A stretch of DNA of 64,000 nucleotides from Leucobacter chromiireducens subsp. solipictus (GTDB lineage: Bacteria; Actinomycetota; Actinomycetes; Actinomycetales; Microbacteriaceae). This document shows, piece after piece, positions 1 to 11,784 of the stretch. Each line of letters opens with the position of its first letter. Within the stretch, counting starts at the first letter, position 1. The stretch spans positions 285,423 to 349,422 of the forward strand of contig NZ_QYAC01000001.1 of the NCBI RefSeq assembly GCF_016758195.1, given 5' to 3'. Both the position numbers and the translations under genes were made by a program. The notes below the pieces were generated by a model that saw only the letters and a program-made list of their open reading frames with translations, searched no databases and was not told the origin of the DNA.

Positions 1-976
1 GTTCGCGCGCGGTCTGATAGATCCGCTGCGTGGAGTTCGTTGACTCCGTGAGGGTGCGGGATCGTGTCACGGTTTCGAAACTCTCCCACCGCACCTTGAT
101 CGCGACCGTCCGCGCCTCGAGCTGAGCCGCGCGCAGGCGCTCCCCCGTTCGGGTTGCGAGCCGCAGCAGTTCGCGCTCCAGGAATGCGGGATCGTTCACG
201 TCTCGCGCAAAGGTTTCCTCGTGGCCGATACTTTTCTCGGTGCGCGTCGTTTCGACCGCGCGCGCGTCGCGGCCGTGGGCCAGCTCGTGCAGGCGCCGCG
301 CGCTCGCGGTGCCCACGATCCGGGTCAGAGATGACAGCGGTTCGCGGGCCAGATCCGCGACGGTGTGGATGGCGCGCGATTTCAGGCTCCGCGCCGTGGC
401 CGCCCCCACACCCCACATTGCCTCGACGGGGAGCCCGTGGAGGAACTCGATCGTCCGCTCCGGGGGGATCTCGAGCACTCCGTCGGGCTTCGCGCGCTGC
501 GAGGCGAGCTTCGCCACGAACTTCGTAGCGGCGAGCCCGACCGACGCGGGTAACCCGGTCCGCTCGCGAATGCGCTCACGGATCGCACGTGCGATCTCGG
601 CCGGGCTCCCGAAAAGTTTCAGCGAGCCGGAGACGTCAAGGAATGCTTCGTCGATGCTGAGCGGTTCCACGAGCGGTGTGAACTCTTGGAACACCGCCAT
701 CACCTCGCGTGAGGCCCGACGGTACTTTTCGAAGGTGGGCGGAATCAGCACGAGTTCCGGGCACAACTGCTTGGCGCGGCCGACCGGCATCGCGGAGCGC
801 ACGCCATAGCGACGTGCCTCGTAGCTGGCGCTCGAGACCACGGAACGTGCGGTGTCGTGTGCGGCGGCCACCGGCCGCCCCACCAGTTCGGGCCGATCCA
901 GCAGCTCCACCGAGACGAAAAAGGAGTCCATGTCGACGTGCAGCATTGAGGCCACGGACCGCTGAGACTCCACCAT
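1..976 (-). CDS. dinB: DNA polymerase IV (Y-family translesion polymerase), C-terminus outside the window
   Basis: Lesion-bypass polymerase of the Y family, working on stalled replication forks. About 325 residues are visible, read from the ATG at 974-976. The palm motif DMDSFF lies near residues 15-20 and the second catalytic motif SIDEAF near 107-112, so all three expected acidic residues are present. Near the window edge the little-finger domain is recognisable by VAIKVRW and VTRSRTL. Family members have about 350-420 residues, so only a short tail is missing. No good Shine-Dalgarno precedes the ATG; a start at the next Met (MLHVDMD, residue 11) is possible. No LexA box is visible upstream, unlike the mutasome at 30.7 kb. 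It diverges from the coiled-coil gene at 1188. Confidence 0.95.
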   Translation of the reverse strand, partial: MVESQRSVASMLHVDMDSFFVSVELLDRPELVGRPVAAAHDTARSVVSSASYEARRYGVRSAMPVGRAKQLCPELVLIPPTFEKYRRASREVMAVFQEFTPLVEPLSIDEAFLDVSGSLKLFGSPAEIARAIRERIRERTGLPASVGLAATKFVAKLASQRAKPDGVLEIPPERTIEFLHGLPVEAMWGVGAATARSLKSRAIHTVADLAREPLSSLTRIVGTASARRLHELAHGRDARAVETTRTEKSIGHEETFARDVNDPAFLERELLRLATRTGERLRAAQLEARTVAIKVRWESFETVTRSRTLTESTNSTQRIYQTARE

Positions 977-1147
977 CCCACTATTGCACCACACACCACT
1001 GACGTTTTCGTGCGCGGTGCACGGGGGCGGTCTGGTGACACTCAACGCCCGAGCCGGTGCAGCACGTCGTCCACAGCTCTGGTTGAGCATCCCCGAGTGC
1101 GAAGTTACTCACATCTGGCGAGCTGGCCCTCGGATGAGCCTCGTCCC

Positions 1148-1177
1148 CTGTCAAGATCGGCCGCACACATACATACT
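1148..1177 (+). promoter_or_regulatory. candidate promoter of the small coiled-coil gene
   Basis: CTGTCA (1148-1153), an 18-bp spacer and CATACT (1172-1177) precede the start by 10 bp. A GGGAG Shine-Dalgarno core follows. The match to the vegetative sigma consensus is only moderate. Confidence 0.3.
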
Positions 1178-1187
1178 CGGGAGCGTG

Positions 1188-1682
1188 ATGCAATTGACTG
1201 AAGCACAGACCTGGGCGGCTCTCGGCATGCTGACCGCCACGGTGCTCGGCATGTTGACCTTTTCCACCCGGACGATGACCCGCACCATGACGTTCCTCGT
1301 GGACGGGATCCGCGGCGCACTGGACGGACTCCGGGGCGAAATGGACGGACTCCGGGGCGTCGTGGAGGGCCTGGGACAGCGCATCGATCGCATCGGGGAG
1401 GAGTTCAGACGCGAGAATGACGAATTCCGAAGCGAGATCAGACGCGAGAATGACGGACTCCGAAGCGAGATCAGACGAGAGCTGGATGGAGTCCGTGAGG
1501 AGATCACCGCGCTGCGCGAGGCCGACTCCCTCACGCGAACAAGAATCACTGAGCTGCATGACGCGACGGTCCAGCTCCGGGGCGACGTGAACACCCTCAC
1601 GCATCGCGTCACGTTCCTGGAGCAGAGCATGACCGAGGGCTTCGCGAGCGTCGAACGGCGTTTCGCACAGATCGGCGGGTGA
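1188..1682 (+). CDS. small membrane-anchored coiled-coil protein, function unknown
   Basis: 164-residue protein that I cannot assign to a named family. Residues about 7-26 (TWAALGMLTATVLGMLTF) form one hydrophobic segment, probably a signal anchor. The rest is charged and helical. First comes a 7-residue pattern (DGIRGAL, DGLRGEM, DGLRGVV), then three 11-residue units (RRENDEFRSEI, RRENDGLRSEI, RRELDGVREEI), then a Leu-rich tail. This predicts a rod projecting from the membrane. The ATG at 1188 follows GGGAG at 5-6 nt; GTG at 1185 is in frame and equally possible. It is monocistronic, ending at a strong terminator shared with gatB. A role in envelope organisation or phage defence would be guesswork. 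Confidence 0.7.
   Translation: MQLTEAQTWAALGMLTATVLGMLTFSTRTMTRTMTFLVDGIRGALDGLRGEMDGLRGVVEGLGQRIDRIGEEFRRENDEFRSEIRRENDGLRSEIRRELDGVREEITALREADSLTRTRITELHDATVQLRGDVNTLTHRVTFLEQSMTEGFASVERRFAQIGG
1406..1504 (+). repeat. three 33-bp tandem repeats inside the coiled-coil gene
   Basis: The word CAGACGCGAGAATGACG starts at 1406 and again at 1439; a diverged copy (CAGACGAGAGCTGGATGG) starts at 1472. The 33-bp period equals 11 codons, so copy-number change would keep the frame and add or remove three turns of coiled coil. Confidence 0.85.
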
Positions 1683-1695
1683 TTGAGGCAGCGCG

Positions 1696-1740
1696 ACGCA
1701 GCAGGCACCGCACGTGCCTCACGTGCGGTGCCTGCTGCGT
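1696..1740. terminator. bidirectional terminator hairpin between the coiled-coil gene and gatB
   Basis: A perfect 21-bp inverted repeat (1696-1716 pairing with 1720-1740) with a 3-nt loop (CCT). It sits between two converging genes, 13 bp after one stop and 24 bp after the other. No T-run follows, as is common in GC-rich actinobacteria. Confidence 0.85.
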
Positions 1741-1764
1741 GCGTTCACGCGCCGTGGGTCGGGA

Positions 1765-3282
1765 CTACGCGCCCGCACGCTCCAGCACGAGCTCGCGCAC
1801 GCGCGCGGCGTCGGCCTGGCCGCGCATCGCTTTCATCACGGAGCCGATGATGGCGCCGGCGGCCTGCACCTTGCCGTCGCGGATCTTCGCGAGGACGTCG
1901 GGCTGTTCGGCAAGCGCCGCGTCGACGGCAGCGATGAGCGCCCCGTCATCGGACACGATGGCGAGACCCCGGGCCGCGACGATCTCCGCGGCGGTGCCCT
2001 CGCCGTCGATGATCCCCTGGATCACCTGGCGGGCGAGCTTGTCGTTCAGCGTCCCCTCGTCGACCAGGGCCACCACGGAGGCGATCTGCTCCGGGGTGAT
2101 GAGCTCGGTCGGGACCGCGCTGCGCTCGTTCGCGATGCGGGCAATCTCGCCGGTCCACCACTTGCGTGCGGCCTGCGCGGGCACGCCCGCGGCGACGGTC
2201 GCTTCGATCGCGCCCACGAGTCCGGCGTTCACCACGTCCTGGAACTCCAGGGTCGAGAACTGCCATTCGGCGATCAGGCGACGGCGGCGCAGCGTCGGGT
2301 GCTCGGGCAGCTGGGCCCGCAGTTCCTCGACGAGCTCGCGCGACGGCGTGAGCGGCGCGAGATCGGGCTCCGGGAAGTACCGGTAGTCGTCCGCGTCGCT
2401 CTTCGGACGGCCGGGAGAGGTCTCCCCCGTGTCCTCGTGCCAGTGCCGCGTCTCCTGCGTGATCGAGCCGCCGTCGGCGAGGATCCGCGCCTGGCGCTGG
2501 ATCTCGAAGCGTACGGCCCGCTCGATCGAGCGCAGCGAGTTCACGTTCTTCGTCTCGGTGCGCGTGCCGAGCACGCTCATTCCGGCATCCTCGTTGCCGC
2601 GCGGACGCAGCGACACGTTCGCGTCGCAGCGCAGGTTTCCGCGCTCCATCCGCGCGTCCGAAATGCCGAGCGCCGTGACGAGCTCCCGGATGGTGGCGAC
2701 GTAGGCCGATGCGATCTCGGGGGTGTCCGCTTCGCCGCCGAAGATCGGGCGCGTGACGATCTCGACGAGCGGCACGCCGGCGCGGTTGTAGTCGACGAGC
2801 GAGTACTCGGCACCCTGGATCCGGCCGGTCGAACCGCCCATGTGGTTCAGCTTGCCGGCGTCTTCTTCCATATGGGCGCGCTCGATCGGCACGTGCACCA
2901 CCCGGCCGGAGGCGAGTTCGATCTCCACGGATCCGTCGTGCGCGATCGGATCGTCGAGCTGCGAGATCTGGTAGTTCTTCGCCATGTCCGGGTAGAAGTA
3001 GTTCTTCCGGGCGAATCCTGACACCTCCGCGATCTCACAGCCGAGGGCGAGGCCCAGGCTGATCGAGTAGCGGACCGCCTGCTCGTTGACCACCGGCAGT
3101 GCGCCGGGCAGGCCGAGGCAGACCGGGGTGAGATTGGTGTTCGGTTCCGCGCCGAAGGTGTTCGGGGCGGCGGAGAACATCTTGGTCGCCGTGTTGAGCT
3201 CGACGTGCACCTCGAGCCCGATCACGGGCTCGAAACGCTCGAGCGCCTCGGCGTAGTCCATCAGCTTGGTCTTCGGTGCCAT
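1765..3282 (-). CDS. gatB: aspartyl/glutamyl-tRNA amidotransferase subunit B
   Basis: GatB of the GatCAB complex, which converts Glu-tRNA(Gln) (and often Asp-tRNA(Asn)) to the amidated form. GatB binds the mischarged tRNA and phosphorylates the acyl group. 505 residues, the family length. The N-terminal cradle domain contains [12 protein letters not shown] and the C-terminus is a YqeY-like helical tail. The ATG at 3282 shares one base with the TAA of gatA (TAATG), so translation is probably coupled. Longer readings upstream would run back into gatA. Gene order is gatC-gatA-gatB on the minus strand, ending at the hairpin at 1696-1740. Confidence 0.97.
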   Translation of the reverse strand: MAPKTKLMDYAEALERFEPVIGLEVHVELNTATKMFSAAPNTFGAEPNTNLTPVCLGLPGALPVVNEQAVRYSISLGLALGCEIAEVSGFARKNYFYPDMAKNYQISQLDDPIAHDGSVEIELASGRVVHVPIERAHMEEDAGKLNHMGGSTGRIQGAEYSLVDYNRAGVPLVEIVTRPIFGGEADTPEIASAYVATIRELVTALGISDARMERGNLRCDANVSLRPRGNEDAGMSVLGTRTETKNVNSLRSIERAVRFEIQRQARILADGGSITQETRHWHEDTGETSPGRPKSDADDYRYFPEPDLAPLTPSRELVEELRAQLPEHPTLRRRRLIAEWQFSTLEFQDVVNAGLVGAIEATVAAGVPAQAARKWWTGEIARIANERSAVPTELITPEQIASVVALVDEGTLNDKLARQVIQGIIDGEGTAAEIVAARGLAIVSDDGALIAAVDAALAEQPDVLAKIRDGKVQAAGAIIGSVMKAMRGQADAARVRELVLERAGA

Positions 3283-4817
3283 TACGCGCCCGCCTTCCCG
3301 GTCAGTGCCCCGACAAGGGACGGGGCCTGCGCCCAGAACGGAGCCGCATCGCGGTCGGCGATGAGCTGCTCGATTGCCGCGCCCGCGCGGTACAGGCGGG
3401 CGTCCTCGAACGCGGGGGCCATCAGCTGCAGGCCGACCGGCAGGCCGTCCTCGCTCGCGGTGCCAATCGGCAGGCTCAGCCCGGGAATGCCCGCGAGGTT
3501 GGCGGGGATCGTGGTGGCATCGTTCAGGTAGTCCTGCATCGGATCGCCGCCGTGCGTGCCGAGCGTCCACGCCGTCGTCGGTGCGGTCGGTGATGCGATC
3601 ACGTCGACCTGTGCAAACGCCGCGGCGAAGTCGCGCTGGATCAGCGTGCGCACCTGCTGGGCGCTGCGGTAGTAGGCATCGTACGAGCCCGCGGAGAGCG
3701 CGTAGGTGCCCAGGATGATCCGGCGCTTGACCTCGGCCCCGAAGCCGGCCGCGCGCGTCTCGCTCATGACGCCCTCGACCGTGCCGCCGCCCTCGGGCGT
3801 GACGCGGAGGCCGAAGCGCACCGAATCGTACTTGGCGAGGTTGCTGGAGGCTTCTGCGGGGAGAATCAGGTAGTACGCGGACACCGCGTACTCAAAGTGC
3901 GGCGCGTCGATCTCAACGATCTCCGCCCCCTGGGCCTCGAGCAGTGCCAGCGCCTCGTCGAAGCGTGCCTTGACTCCCGGCTGCACGCCGTCGATCATGA
4001 GCTGCTTGACCACGCCGACGCGGAGCCCACGCAGGCTCGCCGGGTCCGCGCCGCTCCGTGCCGCCGCGGCCATGGAGGGCCAGGCGAAGTCGAGCGAGGT
4101 CGAGTCGTGCCAGTCGTGTCCGGCGACCACATCGTGGAGGAGAGCCGTGTCAAGCACGGTGCGCGCGCACGGGCCGATCTGGTCGAGCGAGGACGCAAGC
4201 GCGATCGCGCCGTAGCGGCTCACGCCGCCATAGGTGGGCTTCGCACCCACCGTCCCGGTGAGCGCGGCAGGCTGACGGATCGAGCCGCCCGTGTCCGAGC
4301 CGAGCGCGAGCGGCGCTTCGAACGCCCCGACCGCGACCGCAGAGCCGCCCCCGGAGCCACCCGGCACCCGGGTCGGGTCCCAGTGATTGTGGGTGGGGCC
4401 GTAGGCGGAGTTCTCGGTGGCCGAGCCCATCGCGAACTCGTCCATATTGGTCTTGCCGATGTTCACGAGGCCGGCGGCGCGGGCCTTCGCGACGGCGGTC
4501 GCATCAAACGGTGAGCGGTAGCCCTCGAGAATCTTCGAGCCCGAGGTCGACGGCATGTCGGTGGTGACCAGCACGTCCTTGATCGCGAGCGGTACGCCGG
4601 CGAGCTCGCCGAGCTGCTCTCCTGCGCTGCGGCGCTCGTCGATCGCTCGGGCCGCTGCGAGCGAACCCTCCGCGTCGGTGGCCAGGAACGCGTGCAGCTC
4701 CCCATCGACCGCGGCGATCCGATCGAGGTGAGCCTGCGTGGCCTCGACCGAGGACACCTCGCCCGCGGCGAGCTTCGCCGCGAGCTCGGCGGCGGTCAGC
4801 TGAATCAGCTCGCTCAT
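3282..4817 (-). CDS. gatA: aspartyl/glutamyl-tRNA amidotransferase subunit A
   Basis: Amidase-signature subunit that releases ammonia from glutamine and feeds it to GatB. 511 residues. The catalytic triad is visible: Lys80 (LAIKDV), cis-Ser155 in GGSGGGS and nucleophile Ser179 in DTGGSIR; the Ser-Ser distance of 24 fits the family. The start overlaps the gatC stop as TAATG, and the stop overlaps the gatB start in the same way. It is distantly related in fold to the separate amidase at 53675, which has its own operon. Confidence 0.97.
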   Translation of the reverse strand: MSELIQLTAAELAAKLAAGEVSSVEATQAHLDRIAAVDGELHAFLATDAEGSLAAARAIDERRSAGEQLGELAGVPLAIKDVLVTTDMPSTSGSKILEGYRSPFDATAVAKARAAGLVNIGKTNMDEFAMGSATENSAYGPTHNHWDPTRVPGGSGGGSAVAVGAFEAPLALGSDTGGSIRQPAALTGTVGAKPTYGGVSRYGAIALASSLDQIGPCARTVLDTALLHDVVAGHDWHDSTSLDFAWPSMAAAARSGADPASLRGLRVGVVKQLMIDGVQPGVKARFDEALALLEAQGAEIVEIDAPHFEYAVSAYYLILPAEASSNLAKYDSVRFGLRVTPEGGGTVEGVMSETRAAGFGAEVKRRIILGTYALSAGSYDAYYRSAQQVRTLIQRDFAAAFAQVDVIASPTAPTTAWTLGTHGGDPMQDYLNDATTIPANLAGIPGLSLPIGTASEDGLPVGLQLMAPAFEDARLYRAGAAIEQLIADRDAAPFWAQAPSLVGALTGKAGA

Positions 4818-5152
4818 TACTGTTCCTCTCCCAGGATCGATGAGACGCGGAACATGTGATCCGTCGTTTCCGGCGCGTTCGCGAGCGCCTGCTCGCGGGT
4901 GAGCACATCGGTGATCTCGTCGGCTCGCGTCACGTTGTTCAGCGGGATCGGGTGACTCGTCGCGGGCACGTCCGCGCGTACGACCTCGCTCACCTTCGCG
5001 ACGTTGGTCAGGATCGAGCCAAGCTCGGTCGTGAACAGGTCTACTTCGGTGTCGGTCAGCGCGATTCGGGCGAGGCCCGCGAGATGCTGCACGGTCTCGG
5101 CCGTGATCTCACCGCTCGGGGCGGTGTGATCGGCCGCAGAGGTTTCAGGCAT
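4817..5152 (-). CDS. gatC: aspartyl/glutamyl-tRNA amidotransferase subunit C
   Basis: 111-residue stabilising subunit of GatCAB. Recognisable GatC features are [14 protein letters not shown] near residues 21-34 and [20 protein letters not shown] near 59-78, followed by the conserved tail ([21 protein letters not shown]). The start has a GGAG Shine-Dalgarno at 5 nt. A -10-like TAAGAT (5194-5199, minus strand) lies about 40 bp upstream, so it is probably the first gene of the operon. Confidence 0.96.
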   Translation of the reverse strand: MPETSAADHTAPSGEITAETVQHLAGLARIALTDTEVDLFTTELGSILTNVAKVSEVVRADVPATSHPIPLNNVTRADEITDVLTREQALANAPETTDHMFRVSSILGEEQ

Positions 5153-5226
5153 GCTGCTCCATCATGGCTTCGGGGTGGTTCTCAGACCTCACCATCTTAG
5201 CGAGCGGCCACCGAGAACCCGGCCCC

Positions 5227-6183
5227 CTAGACCGGGAGGAACGCGGCGTTGACCTCCCCGGTCACGCTCGTGGTCGCCTCCGGATCAAAGCGGCGCTCGG
5301 GGCCCGGCTCCAAATCGAGCGCGGAGAGCTCCACCCAGACCACGTGCGGGCTGCGGGCTGACTCGAAGAAGTAGCGCCGGTCGCTCAGATCGGCGACCGT
5401 GCGCCAGCGCGTGGTCGAGACGTTTGGGCGCACCGGATCGGCGGTCCCAAACGGGGCGGACGCGTTGCGAATCACGCTGAACGCGAAGGCCGCCGCCTCG
5501 CGGGCGCTCGTCGTGTGCGGCAGCCGCGCCGAGTAGAACGCGGCGCGGGCGAAGCGATCCGGCGAATCGGTGCCGCCCGGGAGCGGGGCCTCGCCGCCGA
5601 GCCCGGCATAGCGGCGCTCAAGTTCCAGCTGCTCGTCGTAGGCGGGCGAATTCGCCATCACCGTGAACTCGGCACCGTGATGCACGATCATCTCCCCGGC
5701 GATGAACTCGATGATCGCGGAATCGCCGCTGGGGTCGGCGAGGGCAAGGTGACCGGTCCCCGGCTTGCCGCCGATCGAGAGCGGGATGATCTGCACGCGG
5801 CTGTCGGTCAGCCAGGCCACGGCGCTGGCCACGTTTGCGAAGCGGTCAAGCAGGCACTGAATCGCCTGGGCGAGGTTCAGGCCGGGGCGGCTCTCGTCGC
5901 GCACCCCGTAGTCGGACTCGGCGAGGTAGAGCCCGCTCACCTGCAGCCCGGTCTCGTTCATCCCATCGACGGCGATCTCTCCGTACATGAGTGAGACGAT
6001 GCTGCCGTACTCCGCCGTCCAGGTGAAGGAGCCGGGAGCCCCCGGGGCGCTCTCACGCTCCGCCCCGCGCGGCCGCGCCGCGAGCACGGTTCGGGTTTCC
6101 TCGAACCAATCCATGCTGCGCCCAACCAGCACGTTCCCTGCGCCGGGACTCCCGGCCGAAGACCACACAAATCGCGTACACAT
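5227..6183 (-). CDS. choloylglycine hydrolase / penicillin V acylase family Ntn hydrolase
   Basis: Linear-amide C-N hydrolase of the Ntn superfamily, 318 residues. The mature enzyme should begin at Cys2 (MCTRF), whose thiol and freed amino group act in catalysis. RSMDWFEE near residues 22-29 supplies the conserved Arg/Asp pocket, and NETGLQVSGLYL near 75-86 is the typical Asn-Gly segment. There is no signal peptide, so it is probably cytoplasmic. Whether the substrate is a bile salt, penicillin V or an acyl-homoserine lactone cannot be read from sequence; in soil actinobacteria the last two are more plausible. It is 18 bp from the start of the glycosylase gene's 3' end, and both lie on the minus strand. 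Confidence 0.85.
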   Translation of the reverse strand: MCTRFVWSSAGSPGAGNVLVGRSMDWFEETRTVLAARPRGAERESAPGAPGSFTWTAEYGSIVSLMYGEIAVDGMNETGLQVSGLYLAESDYGVRDESRPGLNLAQAIQCLLDRFANVASAVAWLTDSRVQIIPLSIGGKPGTGHLALADPSGDSAIIEFIAGEMIVHHGAEFTVMANSPAYDEQLELERRYAGLGGEAPLPGGTDSPDRFARAAFYSARLPHTTSAREAAAFAFSVIRNASAPFGTADPVRPNVSTTRWRTVADLSDRRYFFESARSPHVVWVELSALDLEPGPERRFDPEATTSVTGEVNAAFLPV

Positions 6184-6201
6184 GCTTTCACCATAGCGTG
6201 C

Positions 6202-6843
6202 TCAGGCGCTGAACGGGGCGGGCATTTCGGTGCGGCTGCCGTCGCGGTTCCAGAGCCCCGAGCACCCCCGCCGGTGGCTTCCGACCAGGTGCACGTCGGC
6301 GATCCCCAGGGCCGTCATCAGCGCATAGACGGTGGTCGGTCCGACAAATCGGAACCCCCGTCGCTTCAGATCCCGCGCGAGCGCGTGGGACTCCGGCGAC
6401 GTGGCGGGCACGTCCGCGTCGGTCAGCGGCGCGGGGGATCGTTCCGGCATGTACGACCACACCAGCTCCGGCAGCGTGGGCCCGCCCTCGTCCGCAAGCC
6501 TGAGCGTCGCTTGCGCGTTCGTGATCGTCGCCTGCACCTTCAAGCGGTTCCGAATGATCTCGGGGTCTGCGAGCAGTCGCGCCACATCGGAAGCGTCGTA
6601 CCGCGCAATCCGGGCCGGATCGAAGCCGTCAAAGGCCGCACGGAATCCTTCCCGCTTGCGCAGCACCGTCAGCCAGGACAGTCCCGACTGAAACGCCTCA
6701 AGCGTGAGCCGCTCGAACACCCCGGTCTCGTCCGTGACCGGCATTCCCCACTCCTCGTCGTAGTACCCGGTGAGGAGCGGATCTTGCGCCGCCCAGGCGG
6801 CTCGGTGCAGTGGGGACGGCGGCGGCGTATCCACAAGCGTCAT
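6202..6843 (-). CDS. tag: DNA-3-methyladenine glycosylase I, lacking most zinc ligands
   Basis: Base-excision repair glycosylase that removes 3-methyladenine, 213 residues. Family motifs are QDPLLTGYYDEEWG (residues 20-33), FQSGLSWLTVL (51-61) and FVGPTTVYALM near 165-175. The E. coli enzyme holds a zinc with Cys4, His17, His175 and Cys179. Here the matching residues are Ala (RAAW), Tyr (YYDEEWG), His (DVH) and Ser (HLVGS), so only one of four remains. The fold and the base-binding motifs are otherwise intact, so activity is still likely. The start is supported by AAGGGA 6-7 nt before the ATG. Confidence 0.9.
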   Translation of the reverse strand: MTLVDTPPPSPLHRAAWAAQDPLLTGYYDEEWGMPVTDETGVFERLTLEAFQSGLSWLTVLRKREGFRAAFDGFDPARIARYDASDVARLLADPEIIRNRLKVQATITNAQATLRLADEGGPTLPELVWSYMPERSPAPLTDADVPATSPESHALARDLKRRGFRFVGPTTVYALMTALGIADVHLVGSHRRGCSGLWNRDGSRTEMPAPFSA

Positions 6844-6980
6844 GCGTGTTCCCTTCGGTTCGCCCCGGTGGGTGGTGGTAGATCGGCGGTTCCAGAGTAG
6901 TCAGCTCCGCCAGCCTCGCGGGGTGCCCCTGGTGATCTGTGGACAACTCCCGCGAAGCTCCGTCTCTCCCAGCGTGTGCG

Positions 6981-9365
<2,385 letters not shown>

Positions 9366-9413
9366 TCAGACAGGAGCGGGCGAACGCTCCGTGCGCTCCG
9401 TGCGCGCCGTGCG

Positions 9414-10574
9414 CTACGCGGGGGCCGGAGCGTCGGCGAGCGCGCGATCGATCGTGAACTGCCCCAGCACGCGGGTGCCCATGTACAGCACCGCGGTCTG
9501 TCCGGGCGCCACACCGAACAACGGCTCGGCGTGTTCCAGGTCGATATCGACAACGATCTCGTGCGTGGCGTCGGCGCGATGCTGTTCGGTCCGCTCTTCC
9601 TCACGGATCGGAACCAGACGCGCGGTCGCGGGGACCGGCTCGGCGTGGGCGCGGATCTGCACGTCGCAGCGGAACGTCTCGCTCGGATCGAAGCCCGGCT
9701 CCCCCGCCCAACTAAACCGTCCGCCCGCGATCCGGGAAATCGCGAGGCGATCCTTCGGCCCCACCACCACCTGATTGGACACTGGCCGGATCGAGAGCAC
9801 GTAGCGCGGCTTGCCGTCCTCGGCAGGACGACCCAGCTGCAAACCGCGACGCTGCCCGACGGTGTAGCCGTGCGCGCCGTCGTGGGTCCCCACGACGGCC
9901 CCGGCCTCATCGAGAATCTCCCCGGGCTCGCGCGACACGTGATCCGAGAGCCAGCCGCGCGTGTCGCCGTCGGGGATGAAGCAAATATCGTGGCTATCCG
10001 GCTTCTGCGCCACCTGGATCCCGCGCTCCGCGGCCTCCGCGCGCACGAGCTCTTTGGAGGGCGTGTCGCCGAGCGGGAAGTAGCAGTGGGCGAGCTGGCG
10101 TTCCGTGAGGACGCCGAGCACATACGACTGATCCTTCGACCAGGCGCTCGCCCGGTGCAGCTGGCGCCCCTGGGGACCGTCGAGGATCGTCGCGTAGTGG
10201 CCCGTGGCGACGGCGTCGAAGCCGAGGGCGATCGCTTTGTCGAGCAACGCCGCGAACTTGATCTTTTCGTTGCAGCGCATGCAGGGATTCGGGGTGCGTC
10301 CGGCCGCGTATTCGGAGATGAAGTCGTCGACGACGTCCTCCCGGAACCGTTCGCTCAGATCCCACACGTAGTACGGAATGCCGAGCAGATTCGCGGCACG
10401 CCGGGCGTCCATCGCGTCTTCGATCGTGCAGCATCCGCGCGAGCCCGTCCGGATCGTTCCCGGCATCCGACTCAGTGCGAGGTGCACGCCCACTACTTCG
10501 TGCCCGGCCTCGACCGCGCGCGCAGCAGCAACCGCGGAGTCGACACCCCCACTCATTGCCGCCAGAACTTTCAC
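9414..10574 (-). CDS. mnmA: tRNA-specific 2-thiouridylase
   Basis: Adds sulfur to U34 of tRNAs for Lys, Glu and Gln. 386 residues. The N-terminal PP-loop SGGVDS (residues 8-13) activates the uridine. The catalytic cysteine is in NPCMRCN (residues 96-102), with its disulfide partner in DICF near 200. The start is GTG at 10574, with a poor Shine-Dalgarno. It follows the cysteine desulfurase after only 9 bp, so sulfur donor and acceptor are probably co-expressed. Confidence 0.96.
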   Translation of the reverse strand: MKVLAAMSGGVDSAVAAARAVEAGHEVVGVHLALSRMPGTIRTGSRGCCTIEDAMDARRAANLLGIPYYVWDLSERFREDVVDDFISEYAAGRTPNPCMRCNEKIKFAALLDKAIALGFDAVATGHYATILDGPQGRQLHRASAWSKDQSYVLGVLTERQLAHCYFPLGDTPSKELVRAEAAERGIQVAQKPDSHDICFIPDGDTRGWLSDHVSREPGEILDEAGAVVGTHDGAHGYTVGQRRGLQLGRPAEDGKPRYVLSIRPVSNQVVVGPKDRLAISRIAGGRFSWAGEPGFDPSETFRCDVQIRAHAEPVPATARLVPIREEERTEQHRADATHEIVVDIDLEHAEPLFGVAPGQTAVLYMGTRVLGQFTIDRALADAPAPA

Positions 10575-10583
10575 CCGAATAGT

Positions 10584-11774
10584 CTAGGCCAGTCCGGCTG
10601 AACGCGCCCGCGCAATCGCGTCCGGCAGCGCGGCAAGCAGGCGCTCGATCTCCTCGGCGCGGGTGTCCGCGCTCAACGTGAATCGGAGCGCCCCCGCAGC
10701 GTCGTCCTCGGGAAGCCCCATGGCGCGCAGCACATGGGAGGTCTCCGCGACACCGGCCTGGCAGGCCGAGCCCACGGAGACCGAGACACCGGCCGCGTCC
10801 AGGAGGAAGACCAGGGAGTCACCCTGGCAGCCGGGGAACGTGAAGTGCGCATTCCCGGGCGCGCGCTCGGGCCCGGGTGCCGGGCCGCGCAGCACGGCCT
10901 CCGGATCGATCGATCGAATCCCCGCGATCAGTGTGTCGCGGAGTGTCGTCACTGCGGCGGTGTGCGCGGTCGTCGGGTGCCGATCCGACCCCACGGCGCG
11001 CCGCATCGCGGCGGCGAAGGCCACCGCCCCCGCGACGTCTTGGGTGCCGGATCGGCCACGCTGTTGCGTGCCGCCGTGCAGGATCGGGTCGACGGTGGTC
11101 CGCCGGCCGAGCACGAGGGCCCCGACCCCGACGGGGCCACCGATCTTGTGCGCGGAGACGCTCAGCACCGCGGCGCCGGAGCGGGCGAAATCAACCGGAA
11201 CCTGTCCGAGCGCGGCGACCGCGTCCACGTGACTCGGAATCCCGGCGTCCGCCGCGATCCCGCACAGCTCCGCGACGGGCTGGATCGTCCCCACCTCGTT
11301 GTTCACCCACAGGAATGAGAGCAGCGCGACCTGATCCGGTCCGGCCGCCGCGATCGCGCTGCGGAGCGTGTCGGGGGTGAGCCGGCCCGCGCCGTCGATG
11401 GGCAGCCACACGAGCCGCGCCCCTTGCGTGTCCCGCAGCCATTCCGCCGCCTCGACCGTGGCGTGATGCTCACCCTCGGCGACGAGGATCACGGGCCCGG
11501 CACCGGCGCGGCGACGGGCCCAGTACAGCCCTTTGATCCCGAGATTCACCGACTCGGTGCCGCCCGCGGTGAGGATCAGCTCCGCGTGATCGCAGCCGAG
11601 GGCGGCCGCGATCTCGGCCCGGGCCTCCTCGAGCGTTTCGCTGGCGCGCTGCCCGTGCCCGTGCGTCGAGGCGGGGTTTCCGACGACCTGCAGGGCCTCG
11701 AGGTACGCGGCGGCGACCTCCGCAGACATGGGCGAGGTCGCCGCGTGATCCAGATAGGCGCGGGGTTCGGTCAC
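10584..11774 (-). CDS. cysteine desulfurase (NifS/IscS family)
   Basis: PLP enzyme that takes sulfur from cysteine and passes it on as persulfide, here very probably to MnmA, the next gene. 396 residues. AYLDHAATSPM marks the N-terminus, GGTESVNLGIKG the cofactor phosphate site, SAHKIGGP the PLP lysine, and VSVGSACQAG the loop with the catalytic cysteine. GTG 11774 is chosen because the family begins just before this LDHAATSP segment; the long reading upstream overlaps the thioredoxin-like gene. The upstream stop is 10 bp away, so the genes form one operon. Confidence 0.95.
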   Translation of the reverse strand: MTEPRAYLDHAATSPMSAEVAAAYLEALQVVGNPASTHGHGQRASETLEEARAEIAAALGCDHAELILTAGGTESVNLGIKGLYWARRRAGAGPVILVAEGEHHATVEAAEWLRDTQGARLVWLPIDGAGRLTPDTLRSAIAAAGPDQVALLSFLWVNNEVGTIQPVAELCGIAADAGIPSHVDAVAALGQVPVDFARSGAAVLSVSAHKIGGPVGVGALVLGRRTTVDPILHGGTQQRGRSGTQDVAGAVAFAAAMRRAVGSDRHPTTAHTAAVTTLRDTLIAGIRSIDPEAVLRGPAPGPERAPGNAHFTFPGCQGDSLVFLLDAAGVSVSVGSACQAGVAETSHVLRAMGLPEDDAAGALRFTLSADTRAEEIERLLAALPDAIARARSAGLA

Positions 11775-11784
11775 GGGATCCCGC

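Noticed and set aside
1765..3570. A 601-codon version of gatB
   Set aside because: Residues before [10 protein letters not shown] overlap gatA out of frame; the TAATG overlap gives a clear start.
9385..9415. Tandem CTCCGTGCG-like words near the end of mnmA
   Set aside because: Only two or three imperfect 9-bp copies in a GC-rich stretch; not distinguishable from chance.
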